A stretch of 43,099 nt of DNA, from positions 1 to 43,099 of the forward strand of contig JAKLKQ010000058.1 of NCBI GenBank assembly GCA_023150555.1. Reading direction: 5' to 3'. Shown one piece after another: positions 7,742 to 19,288 of this stretch. The notes beneath the pieces are model-generated. The model was not told where the DNA came from and did no database searches. It saw only the letters and a list, made by a program, of their open reading frames with translations. This DNA is from Planctomycetota bacterium. Its GTDB lineage: Bacteria > Planctomycetota > SZUA-567 > H5-PLA8. Numbering within the stretch: the stretch's first letter is position 1; each line of letters starts with the position of its first letter. The position numbers and the translations under genes are program-made.

Positions 7742-8581
7742 GTGACCCGCTTCTTGCGAGAGCCCCTGCTGCATTTTCTTTTGGCCGGGGCTCTTTTGTT
7801 TGGTGCGCATGCCTGGATTACCCCAGGGGCCGTCGAGGCGCCGCGAACCGTGCGCATCTCCGAGGCCGAAGTCCGATGGCTTAAAGAGACCTGGGCCCGG
7901 CAATGGCAGCGTCCGCCAAGCGAACAAGAACTCCGCGATTTGGTTTCGGACTACGTGAAGGAAGTACTTTTGGCCGCCGAAGCGCGGGAACTGGGACTGG
8001 ACGACAACGACACCATAATTCGTCGGCGTCTGGCACAAAAGATGGAGTTTATCGTCAAGGACACCGCGCGTCTCGATGAACCGGACGAGCGGGTTCTGCG
8101 CGCGCTTTTCGAGGAACTCCACGCGACCTTCCAGGCTCCCGCTCGGATCTCTTTCACCCAACTCTTCTTCAAGTCCGAGGCCGCAGCACGGGAGGGTCTG
8201 GCTGCGCTCGCCTCAAACCCTGCCGCGGATCCGGGCGAGCGGACCCTGTTGGAGCGGGAGCACTTTCAATCCGACGAGACGGCGATGACTGCCCAATTCG
8301 GCCACGAATTCTCTTCCTGGGTTATCTCCCAGGCCGCGGGAGACTGGCGCGGGCCTGTTGCCTCGGCCTACGGTTTCCATCTGGTCCGTATCACAGAGCG
8401 GCTGGAGGCGCGTCAGCGCCCATTCGAAGAGGTGCGCTTCCAAGTGGCGGAAGAATGGCATCGTCGCCATCAGACCCAGGTCAACGATGCCTACTTAGCC
8501 GGCCTTTTCCGAAAGTATGATCTGGTCCTAGATGAAAGTGTAAAGGCGCTGGTCGGGCCGCCGCCGGAGGCTCCGCGATGA
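7742..8581 (+). CDS. Membrane-anchored parvulin-type peptidyl-prolyl isomerase
   Basis: This 279-residue protein has an N-terminal anchor (LLHFLLAGALLFGAHAW). A SurA/PpiC-like helical region follows (LRDLVSDYVKEVLLAAEARE), and then a rotamase-like domain (residues ~130-245). That domain includes FSSWVISQAAGDWRGPVAS and YGFHLVRI, which match the end of the parvulin fold. It should assist folding of exported proteins in the periplasm. GTG 7742 is preferred over GTG 7718 because GGAG lies 8 bases upstream. It overlaps the HupE/UreJ-like gene by four bases. This pair, with a DUF3604 gene downstream, is a recurring neighbourhood as far as I recall. Enzymatic activity is uncertain since the N-terminal part of the rotamase is divergent. 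Confidence 0.75.
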   Translation: MTRFLREPLLHFLLAGALLFGAHAWITPGAVEAPRTVRISEAEVRWLKETWARQWQRPPSEQELRDLVSDYVKEVLLAAEARELGLDDNDTIIRRRLAQKMEFIVKDTARLDEPDERVLRALFEELHATFQAPARISFTQLFFKSEAAAREGLAALASNPAADPGERTLLEREHFQSDETAMTAQFGHEFSSWVISQAAGDWRGPVASAYGFHLVRITERLEARQRPFEEVRFQVAEEWHRRHQTQVNDAYLAGLFRKYDLVLDESVKALVGPPPEAPR

Positions 8582-9555
8582 GCCGGATTCTCTCCGCCTT
8601 GGTTCTGGCGCTTGCTCTGCCGGCGTTCGGACATGAACTGCGCCCAGCATACTTGGAGTTGATCGAGGCGGCGCCCGGCGAGTTCCGCGTGCTCTGGAAG
8701 ACGCCCATGCGCGGAGAGATGCGCCTCTCTCTGGCGCCCGAATTCACGGGAAGGACAGAAGAGATCACACCCATCGTCACCCGGCAAGGCCAGGGGGCGG
8801 CCGTGCAGACTTGGCGCCTGAAAGCTGTTGATCCGTTGCCCGGGCAGTCCATTCGCATCGCCGGGCTCGAGGGCACGATGACCGACGCGTTGGTGAGGGT
8901 CGAGTTCGCCGACGGTAGTTCGTGGGGCAAGCGCTTGACGCCTGCAGCACCCGCGGCTCAGGTTCCCGCCCATCCCAACGCATGGACGGTCGCTGGGGAC
9001 TACCTGGCGTTCGGCGTCGAGCATATCCTAACCGGCATTGATCACCTGCTATTCGTATTCGCCCTGATCCTGATCACGCGCGGCGGCTGGCTGCTGGTGA
9101 AGACGGTTACTGCCTTCACCGTCTCCCACAGCATCACGCTTTCCGCCGCCGCCCTGGGCTGGGTGCGCGTCCCGCAGCGTCCAATCGAAGCCCTGATCGC
9201 GCTCAGTATCGCTCTGGTTGCGGTAGAGATCGTGCGTCTGCGGCAGGGGCGGGAGGGCCTCACCTCGCGCGCGCCTTGGCTGGCCGCGCTCGCCTTCGGT
9301 CTGCTGCACGGCTTCGGCTTCGCCGGGGGACTGCGTGAAGCTGGGCTGCCGGACAGGCATATCCCCCAGGCACTACTTTGCTTTAGCGCCGGGGTGGAGA
9401 TCGGACATTTCCTGTTCGTAGGCGCGGCGGTATGCCTGATCACGCTTTTCCGGCGACTGAAGATCCGTACGCCCGCTTGGGCACACCTGGTACCGCCGTA
9501 CGCCATCGGCAGCGTTGCCATGTTTTGGGCTATTCAACGGATCGCGGCTTTCTGA
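8578..9555 (+). CDS. HupE/UreJ-like (type 2) integral membrane protein
   Basis: This 325-residue protein has a signal peptide (MSRILSALVLALALPAFG), then a ~130-residue extracytoplasmic beta-rich domain (HELRPAYLELIEAAPGEFRV). A membrane domain of about six or seven helices follows. The motif FGVEHILTGIDHLLFVFALI, with conserved His and Asp, and AFGLLHGFGFAGGLREAGLP are hallmarks of HupE/UreJ-2 proteins. Classical HupE/UreJ transport nickel or cobalt. For this subgroup the substrate is not established, and the His residues allow only the inference of metal binding. It is translationally coupled to the parvulin gene (ATGA overlap), so the isomerase may help fold it or its partner. Confidence 0.8.
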   Translation: MSRILSALVLALALPAFGHELRPAYLELIEAAPGEFRVLWKTPMRGEMRLSLAPEFTGRTEEITPIVTRQGQGAAVQTWRLKAVDPLPGQSIRIAGLEGTMTDALVRVEFADGSSWGKRLTPAAPAAQVPAHPNAWTVAGDYLAFGVEHILTGIDHLLFVFALILITRGGWLLVKTVTAFTVSHSITLSAAALGWVRVPQRPIEALIALSIALVAVEIVRLRQGREGLTSRAPWLAALAFGLLHGFGFAGGLREAGLPDRHIPQALLCFSAGVEIGHFLFVGAAVCLITLFRRLKIRTPAWAHLVPPYAIGSVAMFWAIQRIAAF

Positions 9556-9583
9556 TGGCCGCAGATAAAGAGAGAGCATAGTC

Positions 9584-10981
9584 ATGATCGGCATTCGACT
9601 CGGATCCGCAGTGATGGCGCTCACCATGTTGGCGAGCCTGGCCGGAGCGGTAGCGGCTGGGGAGGCGCACGGCGACGGCTGCACCGGCGTGCCTGACGCG
9701 GAGACTTTGGGCAATGTGTTCAAAAAACTAGGGTATTCGCCCTATGTGGGTCGCAACTTTCCCATTCGGGTGTATTAGGGAGACACGCACCTTCACACCG
9801 CGATCTCCCTGGACGGGGCGGCGGCAGGTTTTTGAACGGGCCCGGACATCGCCTACTGCTTTGCCCGCGGCGAAGAAATCGTCACCAGTGGAGGGCAGCG
9901 CGCCAAGCTTTCACGCCAGCTCGATTTTCTGGTAGTAACGGACCACGCCGAGGGTTTCGGCAGCATGGTCGAAGTCATCAAGGGTAATCCGAGCTTGATG
10001 CGTGACCCTCAATGAAAGCGTTGGCACAACATGATCAGCGCAGGCGAAGAATCCGCATGGAAGGCTGTCATGGAGTTAGTCGGATCAGGGGGCGCCACTT
10101 CCGATCCCGCCAAAATGCCAGCGGTCCAGAAGGATCCGGCGTTCACCGGTTCGATCTGCGAGCTCTTCATCAAGATGGCCGATCAGTTCAATGAACCGGG
10201 CAAGTTTACTGCTTTCATCGGCTATGAATGGACATCCATGCCCGGCGCCGACAACCTGCACCGCTGCGTTGTCTTCCGCGACGGCGCGGAAAGGGCCATC
10301 CGGACGCTGCCGTACGTACGCGCCGCACTCAAGAACGGGCTGAAGTTGAAACAGGATCTTGGCGCTAATCCCTTCAAGTTCGGAATGATTGGCAGCACCG
10401 ACTCCCACGTGGGCATCCCGGCGGTCGAGGAGGACAATTACTTCGGCAAGATGGCCAACTATGAGCCCAATCCGCACCGCGCCGAGCACGTGGCCCTCAA
10501 ACTAGGCGATCTGAAGATCATGGGCTGGGATTTGTCCGCGTCGGGCTACGCCGCCGTCTGGGCGATGGAGAACTCTCGAGGCCATCTGGGACGCGATGAA
10601 GCGCAAGGAAGTCTATGCCACCACAGGCTCGCGGATGCTAGTGCGCTTTTTCGGCGGCTGGGACTTTGAGGCCGCCGACGCGCTGACCCGCAATCCCGCC
10701 AATAGGCAATACCGTAAACGTGGCAGAGGCGCTCTGGACCAACACCATCGGCAACCCTGCGTTGATCGCCGTATGGAAAGATCCGGACTTCGATCCGAAG
10801 CAGCGCGCGTTCTACTATGCGCGGGTGATCGAGATCCCTACGCCCCGCCGGACAGCCTATGACGCCAAGCGCTTCGGCGTCAAGATGCCGCCCGAAGTCC
10901 CAATGACCATCCAGGATCGCGCCTACACTAAGTCCGCTCTGGTACACGCCACGATGGGTGAGGAATCCCATCTCCCGATGA
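9584..10981 (+). pseudogene. Decayed DUF3604 gene, diverged duplicate of the next gene
   Basis: The translation follows the intact DUF3604 protein at 11194-13143 almost throughout, but with lesions. In-frame stops lie at 9776 (TAG), 9833 (TGA) and 10013 (TGA). About 350 bp are missing between the equivalents of FRDGAERAIRTLPY and VRAALKNGLK. There is a frameshift near 10570, a second deletion of about 240 bp with a frame change near 10700, and a further shift near 10927 just before the end. Conserved pieces such as GDTHLHT and FIGYEWTS remain recognisable. The number of lesions rules out one sequencing error. It retains the signal-peptide start (MIGIRLGSAVMALTMLASLAG). The copies are clearly diverged, so the duplication is not recent. 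Confidence 0.85.
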
Positions 10982-11193
10982 CGGATCCCTGGTCGGGGGC
11001 TCAGTACGGAACGGCGGCCGCCCGAGTGTCAGGGTTATACTACGCCAGACGACACCCCTTTTGGCGCCGGCCTGTCAGCCGGTTGCCTTCCGAACACACC
11101 TGAGGTGGGTTTTCCGATTGACCGCCTGAGAATAGCGGATATCGTTGTCCGCTGAAGTCTCCGGGCCGATCTTTATGCATGGGAGGGATGCAT

Positions 11194-13143
11194 ATGACGC
11201 TCCGACAAATCGGTGTGTTGGTCGCAATGGCAGCGCTGGCAACCGGCCTTGCGGGCGCGGAGGACCACGCCGGCACCTGTACCGGAACCCTGGACGCGGA
11301 CACGGCCGCCAAGGTCTTTCCGGCCAAGCCGCCATACTCCCCGTACGCCGGCCGCAACTTCCCGACCCGGCCGTTCTTTGGCGACACGCACCTGCATACC
11401 TCGTTCTCGATGGATGCCGGGGCATTCGGGTGCCGGCTCAGCCCGCGCGACGCGTATCGCTTCGCCCGGGGCGAGGAGATCAGCGCCTCCACCGGACAGC
11501 GCGCCAAGCTCTCGCGTCCCCTCGATTTCCTGGTGGTGGCCGACCACTCCGACGGCTTCGGTTTCTTCCCGATGATCCTCGCCGGCGACCCGCTCATCAT
11601 GGCCGACGCGCAGGGCCGCAAGTGGAACGAGATGATTCATGGCGGGAAAGGCGCCGACGCCGCGATCGACATCATTATCAATTTCGGCAAAGGCACCATC
11701 TCCAGGGCGATCTTCCCGCTTCCGGGCACGCCGGCCTATCGCGGGGCGTGGGAGGAGACCATCAAGGCGGCGGAGGCCTTCAACGAACCGGGGCGCTTCA
11801 CGGCCTTCATCGGCTATGAGTGGACCTCGAACACCGGCGGAAACAACCTCCACCGCAACGTCATCTTCCGCGACAACGCGGACAAGGCCTGCCGGGTCGA
11901 GCCCTACACCACCATGAAGCCCCTGGGGAGCGACAACCCCCGCGACCTCTGGAAGTGGATGGCGGCCTATGAGGAGAAGACCGGCGGGCGCGTCCTGGCC
12001 ATCGCCCACAACGGGAACCTGAGCAACGGGATCATGTTTCCGATGATCGAGTCATTCACCGGCAAGCCGGTGGACAAGGAATACGCCGAGCAGCGCGCCA
12101 GGTGGGAACGCCTCTACGAGGCCACTCAGATCAAGGGCGACGGCGAGGCGCACCCTTACCTTTCCCCCAACGATGAGTTCGCCGATTACGAGACCTGGGA
12201 CAAGGGCAACCTGGACCTAAGCGTGGCCAAGAAAAAGGAGATGCTGGAGTTCGAGTACGCCCGCTCCGCGCTCAAGAACGGGCTCAAGCTTGAAGCCGAA
12301 CTCGGCGCCAATCCCTACAAGTTCGGCATGATCGGCAGCACCGACGCCCACACCGCGATTGCGGGCGTCGAGGAGGACAACTTCTTCGGGAAGACCACCA
12401 GCAATGAGCCGTCGCCGGCGCGCTGCGAACACCCCTTCGTCAGGAACCCACAGACCGGCACGACGATCATGGGTTGGGAGACCACCGCTTCGGGCTATGC
12501 CGCGGTCTGGGCGGCTGAGAACACCCGCGAAGCGCTCTGGGACGCCATGGCTCGCAAGGAGACCTACGCCACCACGGGGACGCGCCTGATCGTGCGCTTC
12601 TTCGGGGGGTTCGACTTCGAGGCCGCCGACGCCAATCACCGCATGCCGGCCCGGATCGGCTACGCCAAGGGGGTCCCCATGGGCGGCGATCTGCGCGCGG
12701 CGCCCGCCGGAAAGGCGCCTTCCTTCCTGGTGGCCGCCCTCAAGGACCCCATCGGCGCGAATCTCGACCGCATCCAGGTCGTCAAGGGATGGGTGGACCA
12801 GGTCGGGAAGACGCAGGAGCGCGTCTACGACGTGGCCGTGTCCGGCGGCCGGAAGATCGAGGCGGACGGCCGTTGCAAGGCGGCCGTGGGCAGCACCGTG
12901 GACGTGGCCGGCGCCACCTGGAGCAACACCATCGGCGCGCCGGAACTGATCGCCGTCTGGAAGGATCCGGAGTTCGACCCGGCGTTGCGCGCCTTTTATT
13001 ACGCGCGGGTGATCGAGATCCCCACCCCGCGTTGGACCGCCTACGACGCCAAGTACTTCGGCCTCAAGCTGCCCAAGGAAGTCCCGATGACCACCCAGGA
13101 GCGAGCCTACACCAGCCCGATCTGGTACACGCCCGGGCCCTAG
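11194..13143 (+). CDS. DUF3604 protein, PHP-like predicted periplasmic metallohydrolase
   Basis: This 649-residue, full-length DUF3604 protein has a signal peptide (MTLRQIGVLVAMAALATGLAG), so it acts outside the cytoplasm. Residues 63-69 read GDTHLHT and 116-120 ADHSD. These resemble the first metal-binding motifs of PHP-type phosphoesterases. Later HNGN, FGMIGSTDAH and FIGYEWTS are also conserved in the family. The true substrate is unknown. The frame begins at 11179, but GGGAGGG at 11181-11187 is best spaced for ATG 11194. A damaged paralogue lies immediately upstream, and the HupE-like/parvulin pair before that. A periplasmic hydrolase with two metal ions is my inference. Confidence 0.8.
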   Translation: MTLRQIGVLVAMAALATGLAGAEDHAGTCTGTLDADTAAKVFPAKPPYSPYAGRNFPTRPFFGDTHLHTSFSMDAGAFGCRLSPRDAYRFARGEEISASTGQRAKLSRPLDFLVVADHSDGFGFFPMILAGDPLIMADAQGRKWNEMIHGGKGADAAIDIIINFGKGTISRAIFPLPGTPAYRGAWEETIKAAEAFNEPGRFTAFIGYEWTSNTGGNNLHRNVIFRDNADKACRVEPYTTMKPLGSDNPRDLWKWMAAYEEKTGGRVLAIAHNGNLSNGIMFPMIESFTGKPVDKEYAEQRARWERLYEATQIKGDGEAHPYLSPNDEFADYETWDKGNLDLSVAKKKEMLEFEYARSALKNGLKLEAELGANPYKFGMIGSTDAHTAIAGVEEDNFFGKTTSNEPSPARCEHPFVRNPQTGTTIMGWETTASGYAAVWAAENTREALWDAMARKETYATTGTRLIVRFFGGFDFEAADANHRMPARIGYAKGVPMGGDLRAAPAGKAPSFLVAALKDPIGANLDRIQVVKGWVDQVGKTQERVYDVAVSGGRKIEADGRCKAAVGSTVDVAGATWSNTIGAPELIAVWKDPEFDPALRAFYYARVIEIPTPRWTAYDAKYFGLKLPKEVPMTTQERAYTSPIWYTPGP

Positions 13144-13227
13144 TAACCGGGCAGGGTCCGTCCACGGCGTCCGACGCGCGCGTTCCTCACCGCTCAGAAC
13201 GCGTCAACTCGCCGGAGGTCCAGGAGC

Positions 13228-14013
13228 ATGGCAGACATCCCGGTCTGGGGCATCCTAATTGCGACGGCCGTCCTGGTCGCGGCCTCCATCGAGGCGGGAT
13301 TCCGGATGGGAGCCGCCGCCCACCGGAATTCGGCGGGGGAGAAGGAGTCGCCGGTCTCAAGCATCGCCGGTACCGTTCTCGGATTGGGTGCGTTCCTGCT
13401 GGCCTTCACGTTCGGAATCGTCTCGGATCGATTTGATGCCCGCAAGGCGTTGGTGCGCGAGGAAGCGAATGCCATCCGGACCGCCTGGCTGCGCAGCGAA
13501 TTCCTGCCGGAAGCAGACCGCACCGAGGCCCAGCGCCTGTACCGAGAGTATCTGGATCAGCGCTTACGCGTAATTCAAAGCCTGATCAGCGAGGACATCA
13601 TTCCGGATCAGATCCACGTCGAGAGTAGGCGAATTCGGAACCGATTGTGGAGCATGGCGGTTGCTCACGCCCGAACGGATATGAATTCGGACGTCGCCGC
13701 GCTGTATATTGAGTCGGTCAATGAGATCATCTCCATTCACGCGTTGCGGGTGGCGATCGGGCTGCAGGCGAGAATTCCCGGAGGCATCTGGCTCGCCCTT
13801 TATCTTCTCACCTGCCTCGGCATGTGGTGCGTGGGTTACCAGGCGGGCATCGCGGGGTCCAAGCGGTCCTGGGCCAAGCTGATATTGGTCATCTCATTCT
13901 CCCTCGTGTTCGCCATGATCGAGTCGCTAGACCGCCCCGGTGGCTTTATTCAGGTTTCACAGCAGCCGTTGGCCGACCTCCAGAAGGAGCTCGCGGAGCC
14001 CACATCTCCTTGA
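13228..14013 (+). CDS. Bestrophin-like (DUF4239) membrane protein
   Basis: This 261-residue protein has four predicted transmembrane helices: ~5-22, ~45-66 (IAGTVLGLGAFLLAFTFGIV), ~176-198 and ~210-228. A soluble helical segment sits between the pairs (RFDARKALVREEANAIRTAW). The F-D-x-R-x-x-L-V-x-E-A-N-A-I-x-T-x-x-L-R pattern is the signature of DUF4239 proteins, which are distantly related to bestrophin anion channels. AGGAG lies just upstream of the ATG. Its position between DUF3604 and a GH63 enzyme does not reveal a role; channel activity is unproven for this family. Confidence 0.8.
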   Translation: MADIPVWGILIATAVLVAASIEAGFRMGAAAHRNSAGEKESPVSSIAGTVLGLGAFLLAFTFGIVSDRFDARKALVREEANAIRTAWLRSEFLPEADRTEAQRLYREYLDQRLRVIQSLISEDIIPDQIHVESRRIRNRLWSMAVAHARTDMNSDVAALYIESVNEIISIHALRVAIGLQARIPGGIWLALYLLTCLGMWCVGYQAGIAGSKRSWAKLILVISFSLVFAMIESLDRPGGFIQVSQQPLADLQKELAEPTSP

Positions 14014-14105
14014 GCGGCTGCACATCCTGGCCGGCGTGAGCCGGTCGCGAATCGCGAGGCGATTGATGTTTCAAACAATCGAAGCCGTGTTTCGGGGAGG
14101 GAGCC

Positions 14106-16841
<2,736 letters not shown>

Positions 16842-16938
16842 ACACAGCGTACAGACGATTCGGTGGGTACCCTGCACCCATACCTATAACTTCGGTTTCG
16901 CGGCTGGGCAGCGGGACCCGCCGCCAAGGAGGCAGTCC

Positions 16939-18057
16939 ATGGCGCGATCTTTGGGCAGAGTCGCAGGATTTTCAGGTGCCATCCGGCTGGCAGTGGGGCT
17001 CGTCCTGGTAGCCGGAGCCTCCGGCTGTAGCCGTCGTGTACCACCGTCCATGATTTCAGCCGACCGGCTCGACTACAGCAATGCACTTGCTGTCACGGCC
17101 AACGAGCAGGCGCTGATGAACCTGGTGCGCCTGCGGTTCGCCGAGGCGCCGCAGTTCCTTGAGGTATCCCAGATCGTTGGTGGGCGCACCCAGGAGACGG
17201 TGGTGCGTCCGTCACTCAATCTTTCCGGCCTCTTTGTTCCCCACCAGCCCACGGAGACTGTCGCCGGAGCCTCCCTGGGCGCCGAATACCGCTACACGGA
17301 TCGGCCGACCATCACCTACACGCCTATCAAGGGCGAGAAGATGCAGAGAACATTCCTAACGCCCATCCCGCCGGCCGCGGTGCTGTATCTTCTGCAGGCC
17401 GGTTGGCCCGCCGACCGGATAATGCAGCTCACGCTCCAGTCCATCAATGGGCTGCGGAACCGCGCGACCTCGCTGGGACGCTCGCGAGCGGCGGATCCCA
17501 GCTTCGAGCGACTGCTGGAATTGTTTCGCCAGGCGCAGGACGCCGGCGGATTCAGTTTGCGGGTCGAGAAGCAGAAGTCGGGCGATGTCACGCTCCTGGT
17601 GATCCACAAGGACCTCCAAGCCGAAGCGAGCTCCGCGATGCTTGAATGCCGCCGGCTGCTCGGCCTCGCCTCAGAGCAGCGTGAATTCAAGGTCGCCTAC
17701 GGAAACCTCGCCGGGGACGGTGTGGATATCGCCATGCAGACGCGCTCGCTCCTGCACATGATGCTGGAACTGTCCGCTTGCGTCGCGGTGCCTGAATCAT
17801 TCTCCGAGACGGGCGTGGCTCGGCGCGTTCTGGAGCCCGCTCCGGGCGAACGGCTTCCCCTGCCCATGGTCATCCGCTGCTCGGCAGAAAAGCCTGCCGG
17901 CGCCTTCGTGGCCGTTCGGCACCTGGACCACTGGTACTACATCCCCGAGTCTGACGTGGCATCCAAAGGTACGTTGAGCTTTCTTCAGATCCTGACCGCC
18001 ATGCTCGAATCGGACTCACAGCAGTTGCTTCCGTTGGTGACCATTTCCACGCAATAG
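16939..18057 (+). CDS. Conserved lipoprotein of unknown function
   Basis: This 372-residue protein has an N-terminal lipoprotein signal (LVLVAGASGC, lipidated Cys at residue 30), so it is membrane-tethered in the periplasm or outer membrane. After the Cys there is SADRLDYSNALAVTANEQAL with MNLVRLRFAEAPQFLEVSQI, then a region predicted mostly helical. RHLDHWYYIPESDVASKGTL lies near the end. I have seen similar proteins annotated only as hypothetical. AAGGAGG is well placed before the ATG. It sits 12 bp before the DUF2254 gene, probably in one transcript. Confidence 0.7.
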   Translation: MARSLGRVAGFSGAIRLAVGLVLVAGASGCSRRVPPSMISADRLDYSNALAVTANEQALMNLVRLRFAEAPQFLEVSQIVGGRTQETVVRPSLNLSGLFVPHQPTETVAGASLGAEYRYTDRPTITYTPIKGEKMQRTFLTPIPPAAVLYLLQAGWPADRIMQLTLQSINGLRNRATSLGRSRAADPSFERLLELFRQAQDAGGFSLRVEKQKSGDVTLLVIHKDLQAEASSAMLECRRLLGLASEQREFKVAYGNLAGDGVDIAMQTRSLLHMMLELSACVAVPESFSETGVARRVLEPAPGERLPLPMVIRCSAEKPAGAFVAVRHLDHWYYIPESDVASKGTLSFLQILTAMLESDSQQLLPLVTISTQ

Positions 18058-18069
18058 GCATATTATGGC

Positions 18070-19176
18070 ATGCGGAGATTAAGCTCGATGACTTGGCTTA
18101 GTCGCTACCGGCTTCGGAGCTTCCTGCGAAACTCCATTTGGTTCCTGCCGGTAATGGGCATGCTGCTGGCGCTCTCAGCGGACCTCCTGTCGCGTCGCAT
18201 AGACGCCTGCCTGGGATGGGAGGCGGAGATCAGCATCGAGGGCGGGCGCGCTGCGCTGAGCGCGCTGGCCTCGGCACTGCTCTCCTTCATTGTCTTCGTC
18301 TTCTCGATGATGCTGGTTGCGGTCCAGATCGCCAGCAGCCAGCTTTCGCCACGCATTGTCGCCACCGCCTTTCGAGAGCGCCTGCCAAAGGCAGTGCTGG
18401 CCATTTTCGTCTTCACCTTCACCTTCTCGCTCCTGGTTCAAGTTCGAGTCGACCAGTCCATCCCGCAATTTTCCGCCTGGATTTCGCGTTATGCGAGCCT
18501 GGTTTCCCTGGCAGCCTACCTGTTTCTTTTCGACCACACCTGCCGCATGCTTCGCCCGGTGGGCCTGCTCGCATGGCGTTTTCTGGTCTTCGACCAGCAC
18601 GGACTGCTTGAGTGGGCCCGGCGGAACAATTGCGTGCTAGAACTGGCGCCTCAGGTGGGGGACTTCGTCGCCAAGGGCAGCCCACTGCTCCGCATCTATG
18701 GGCAGCCGACGGCGTCCACCCGGAAACTGGATGATCTGATGGCCTTCGGGCCAGAGCGGACCGTCGAGCAGGACCCAGCCTTCGGTTTCCGCATCCTGGT
18801 CGACATCGCACTCAAGGCACTTTCGCCCGGCATCAACGACCCCACCACCGCAGTGCTGGCGCTAGACCGGTTGCACCAGCTACTGCGGACGGTCGGCCTC
18901 CGGCACCTGGACACCGGACGGGTGTGCAATGAGGCGGGGAGATTGCGCCTAGTATACCGCACGCCGGACTGGAACGACTTTGTGCTGTTCGATGACCTTA
19001 TGACGGCCCCTAGAGAACGTTTAAAGGCCGTTCTGGGTGAGCTTGTAGAAGGAGTCTACCTGAAGTTCGAGAAGGGAACCTGGGGCAGGCGCCAGGTAAG
19101 GCTTGTCTCTGCGTGCGAAATCCGCCTCAAGTTCCCAATCTCGATCAACATGGTTGGTCGGGGCGACAGGATTTGA
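18070..19176 (+). CDS. DUF2254 membrane protein, C-terminally truncated
   Basis: Residues 1 to ~305 match DUF2254 proteins. There are four transmembrane helices (WFLPVMGMLLALSADL; LLSFIVFVFSMMLVAVQIAS; VLAIFVFTFTFSLLVQV; one more). A soluble domain with ALSPGINDPTTAVLALDRL and RLRLVYRTPDWNDFV follows. The family then continues with a helical segment of roughly 80-100 residues. Here the sequence instead turns to unrelated residues from about position 18,985 and the frame ends inside a tRNA gene on the other strand. I therefore regard it as a 3'-truncated gene whose last ~60 codons are not original. The start could also be ATG 18088. Family function is unknown. Confidence 0.65.
   Translation: MRRLSSMTWLSRYRLRSFLRNSIWFLPVMGMLLALSADLLSRRIDACLGWEAEISIEGGRAALSALASALLSFIVFVFSMMLVAVQIASSQLSPRIVATAFRERLPKAVLAIFVFTFTFSLLVQVRVDQSIPQFSAWISRYASLVSLAAYLFLFDHTCRMLRPVGLLAWRFLVFDQHGLLEWARRNNCVLELAPQVGDFVAKGSPLLRIYGQPTASTRKLDDLMAFGPERTVEQDPAFGFRILVDIALKALSPGINDPTTAVLALDRLHQLLRTVGLRHLDTGRVCNEAGRLRLVYRTPDWNDFVLFDDLMTAPRERLKAVLGELVEGVYLKFEKGTWGRRQVRLVSACEIRLKFPISINMVGRGDRI
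19078..19097 (-). terminator. Possible terminator hairpin downstream of tRNA-Pro
   Basis: ACCTGG and CCAGGT form a 6-bp stem with an 8-base loop, 57 bp beyond the tRNA 3' end on the minus strand. The following minus-strand bases are TTCCCTTCTC, only moderately T-rich. It would end the tRNA transcript; evidence is modest. Confidence 0.3.
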
Positions 19177-19231
19177 ACCTGCGGCCTCGTGGTCCCAAAC
19201 CACGCGCTCTACCAAACTGAGCTACGCCCCG
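19155..19231 (-). tRNA. tRNA-Pro (anticodon UGG), CCA encoded
   Basis: The minus strand folds as a standard cloverleaf. The acceptor arms are CGGGGCG and CGCCCCG with discriminator A. The D arm is GCTC/GAGC, and the anticodon arm is CGTGG-TTTGGGA-CCACG with anticodon TGG (complement at 19195-19197). The T arm has loop TTCAAAT. The CCA end is encoded (19155-19157). The 3' end faces the plus-strand cluster on its left and abuts the truncated DUF2254 gene, the typical layout where integrases insert DNA into a tRNA 3' end. Confidence 0.95.
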
Positions 19232-19288
19232 GCCTTACGACTGCCCTGGAAGATACCTGCCTGAAGCCCTGCCAGCAAGCCGCGCTCG

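Noticed and set aside
9776..10015. Stop-codon readthrough or recoding in the DUF3604 copy
   Set aside because: The interruptions are one TAG and two TGA, and the same sequence also has deletions and frameshifts, so decay explains it better than recoding.
19021..19215. A small minus-strand frame overlapping tRNA-Pro
   Set aside because: It reads through the tRNA gene (AAGSNPVAPTN is a familiar false translation of tRNAs) and cannot be a real protein gene.
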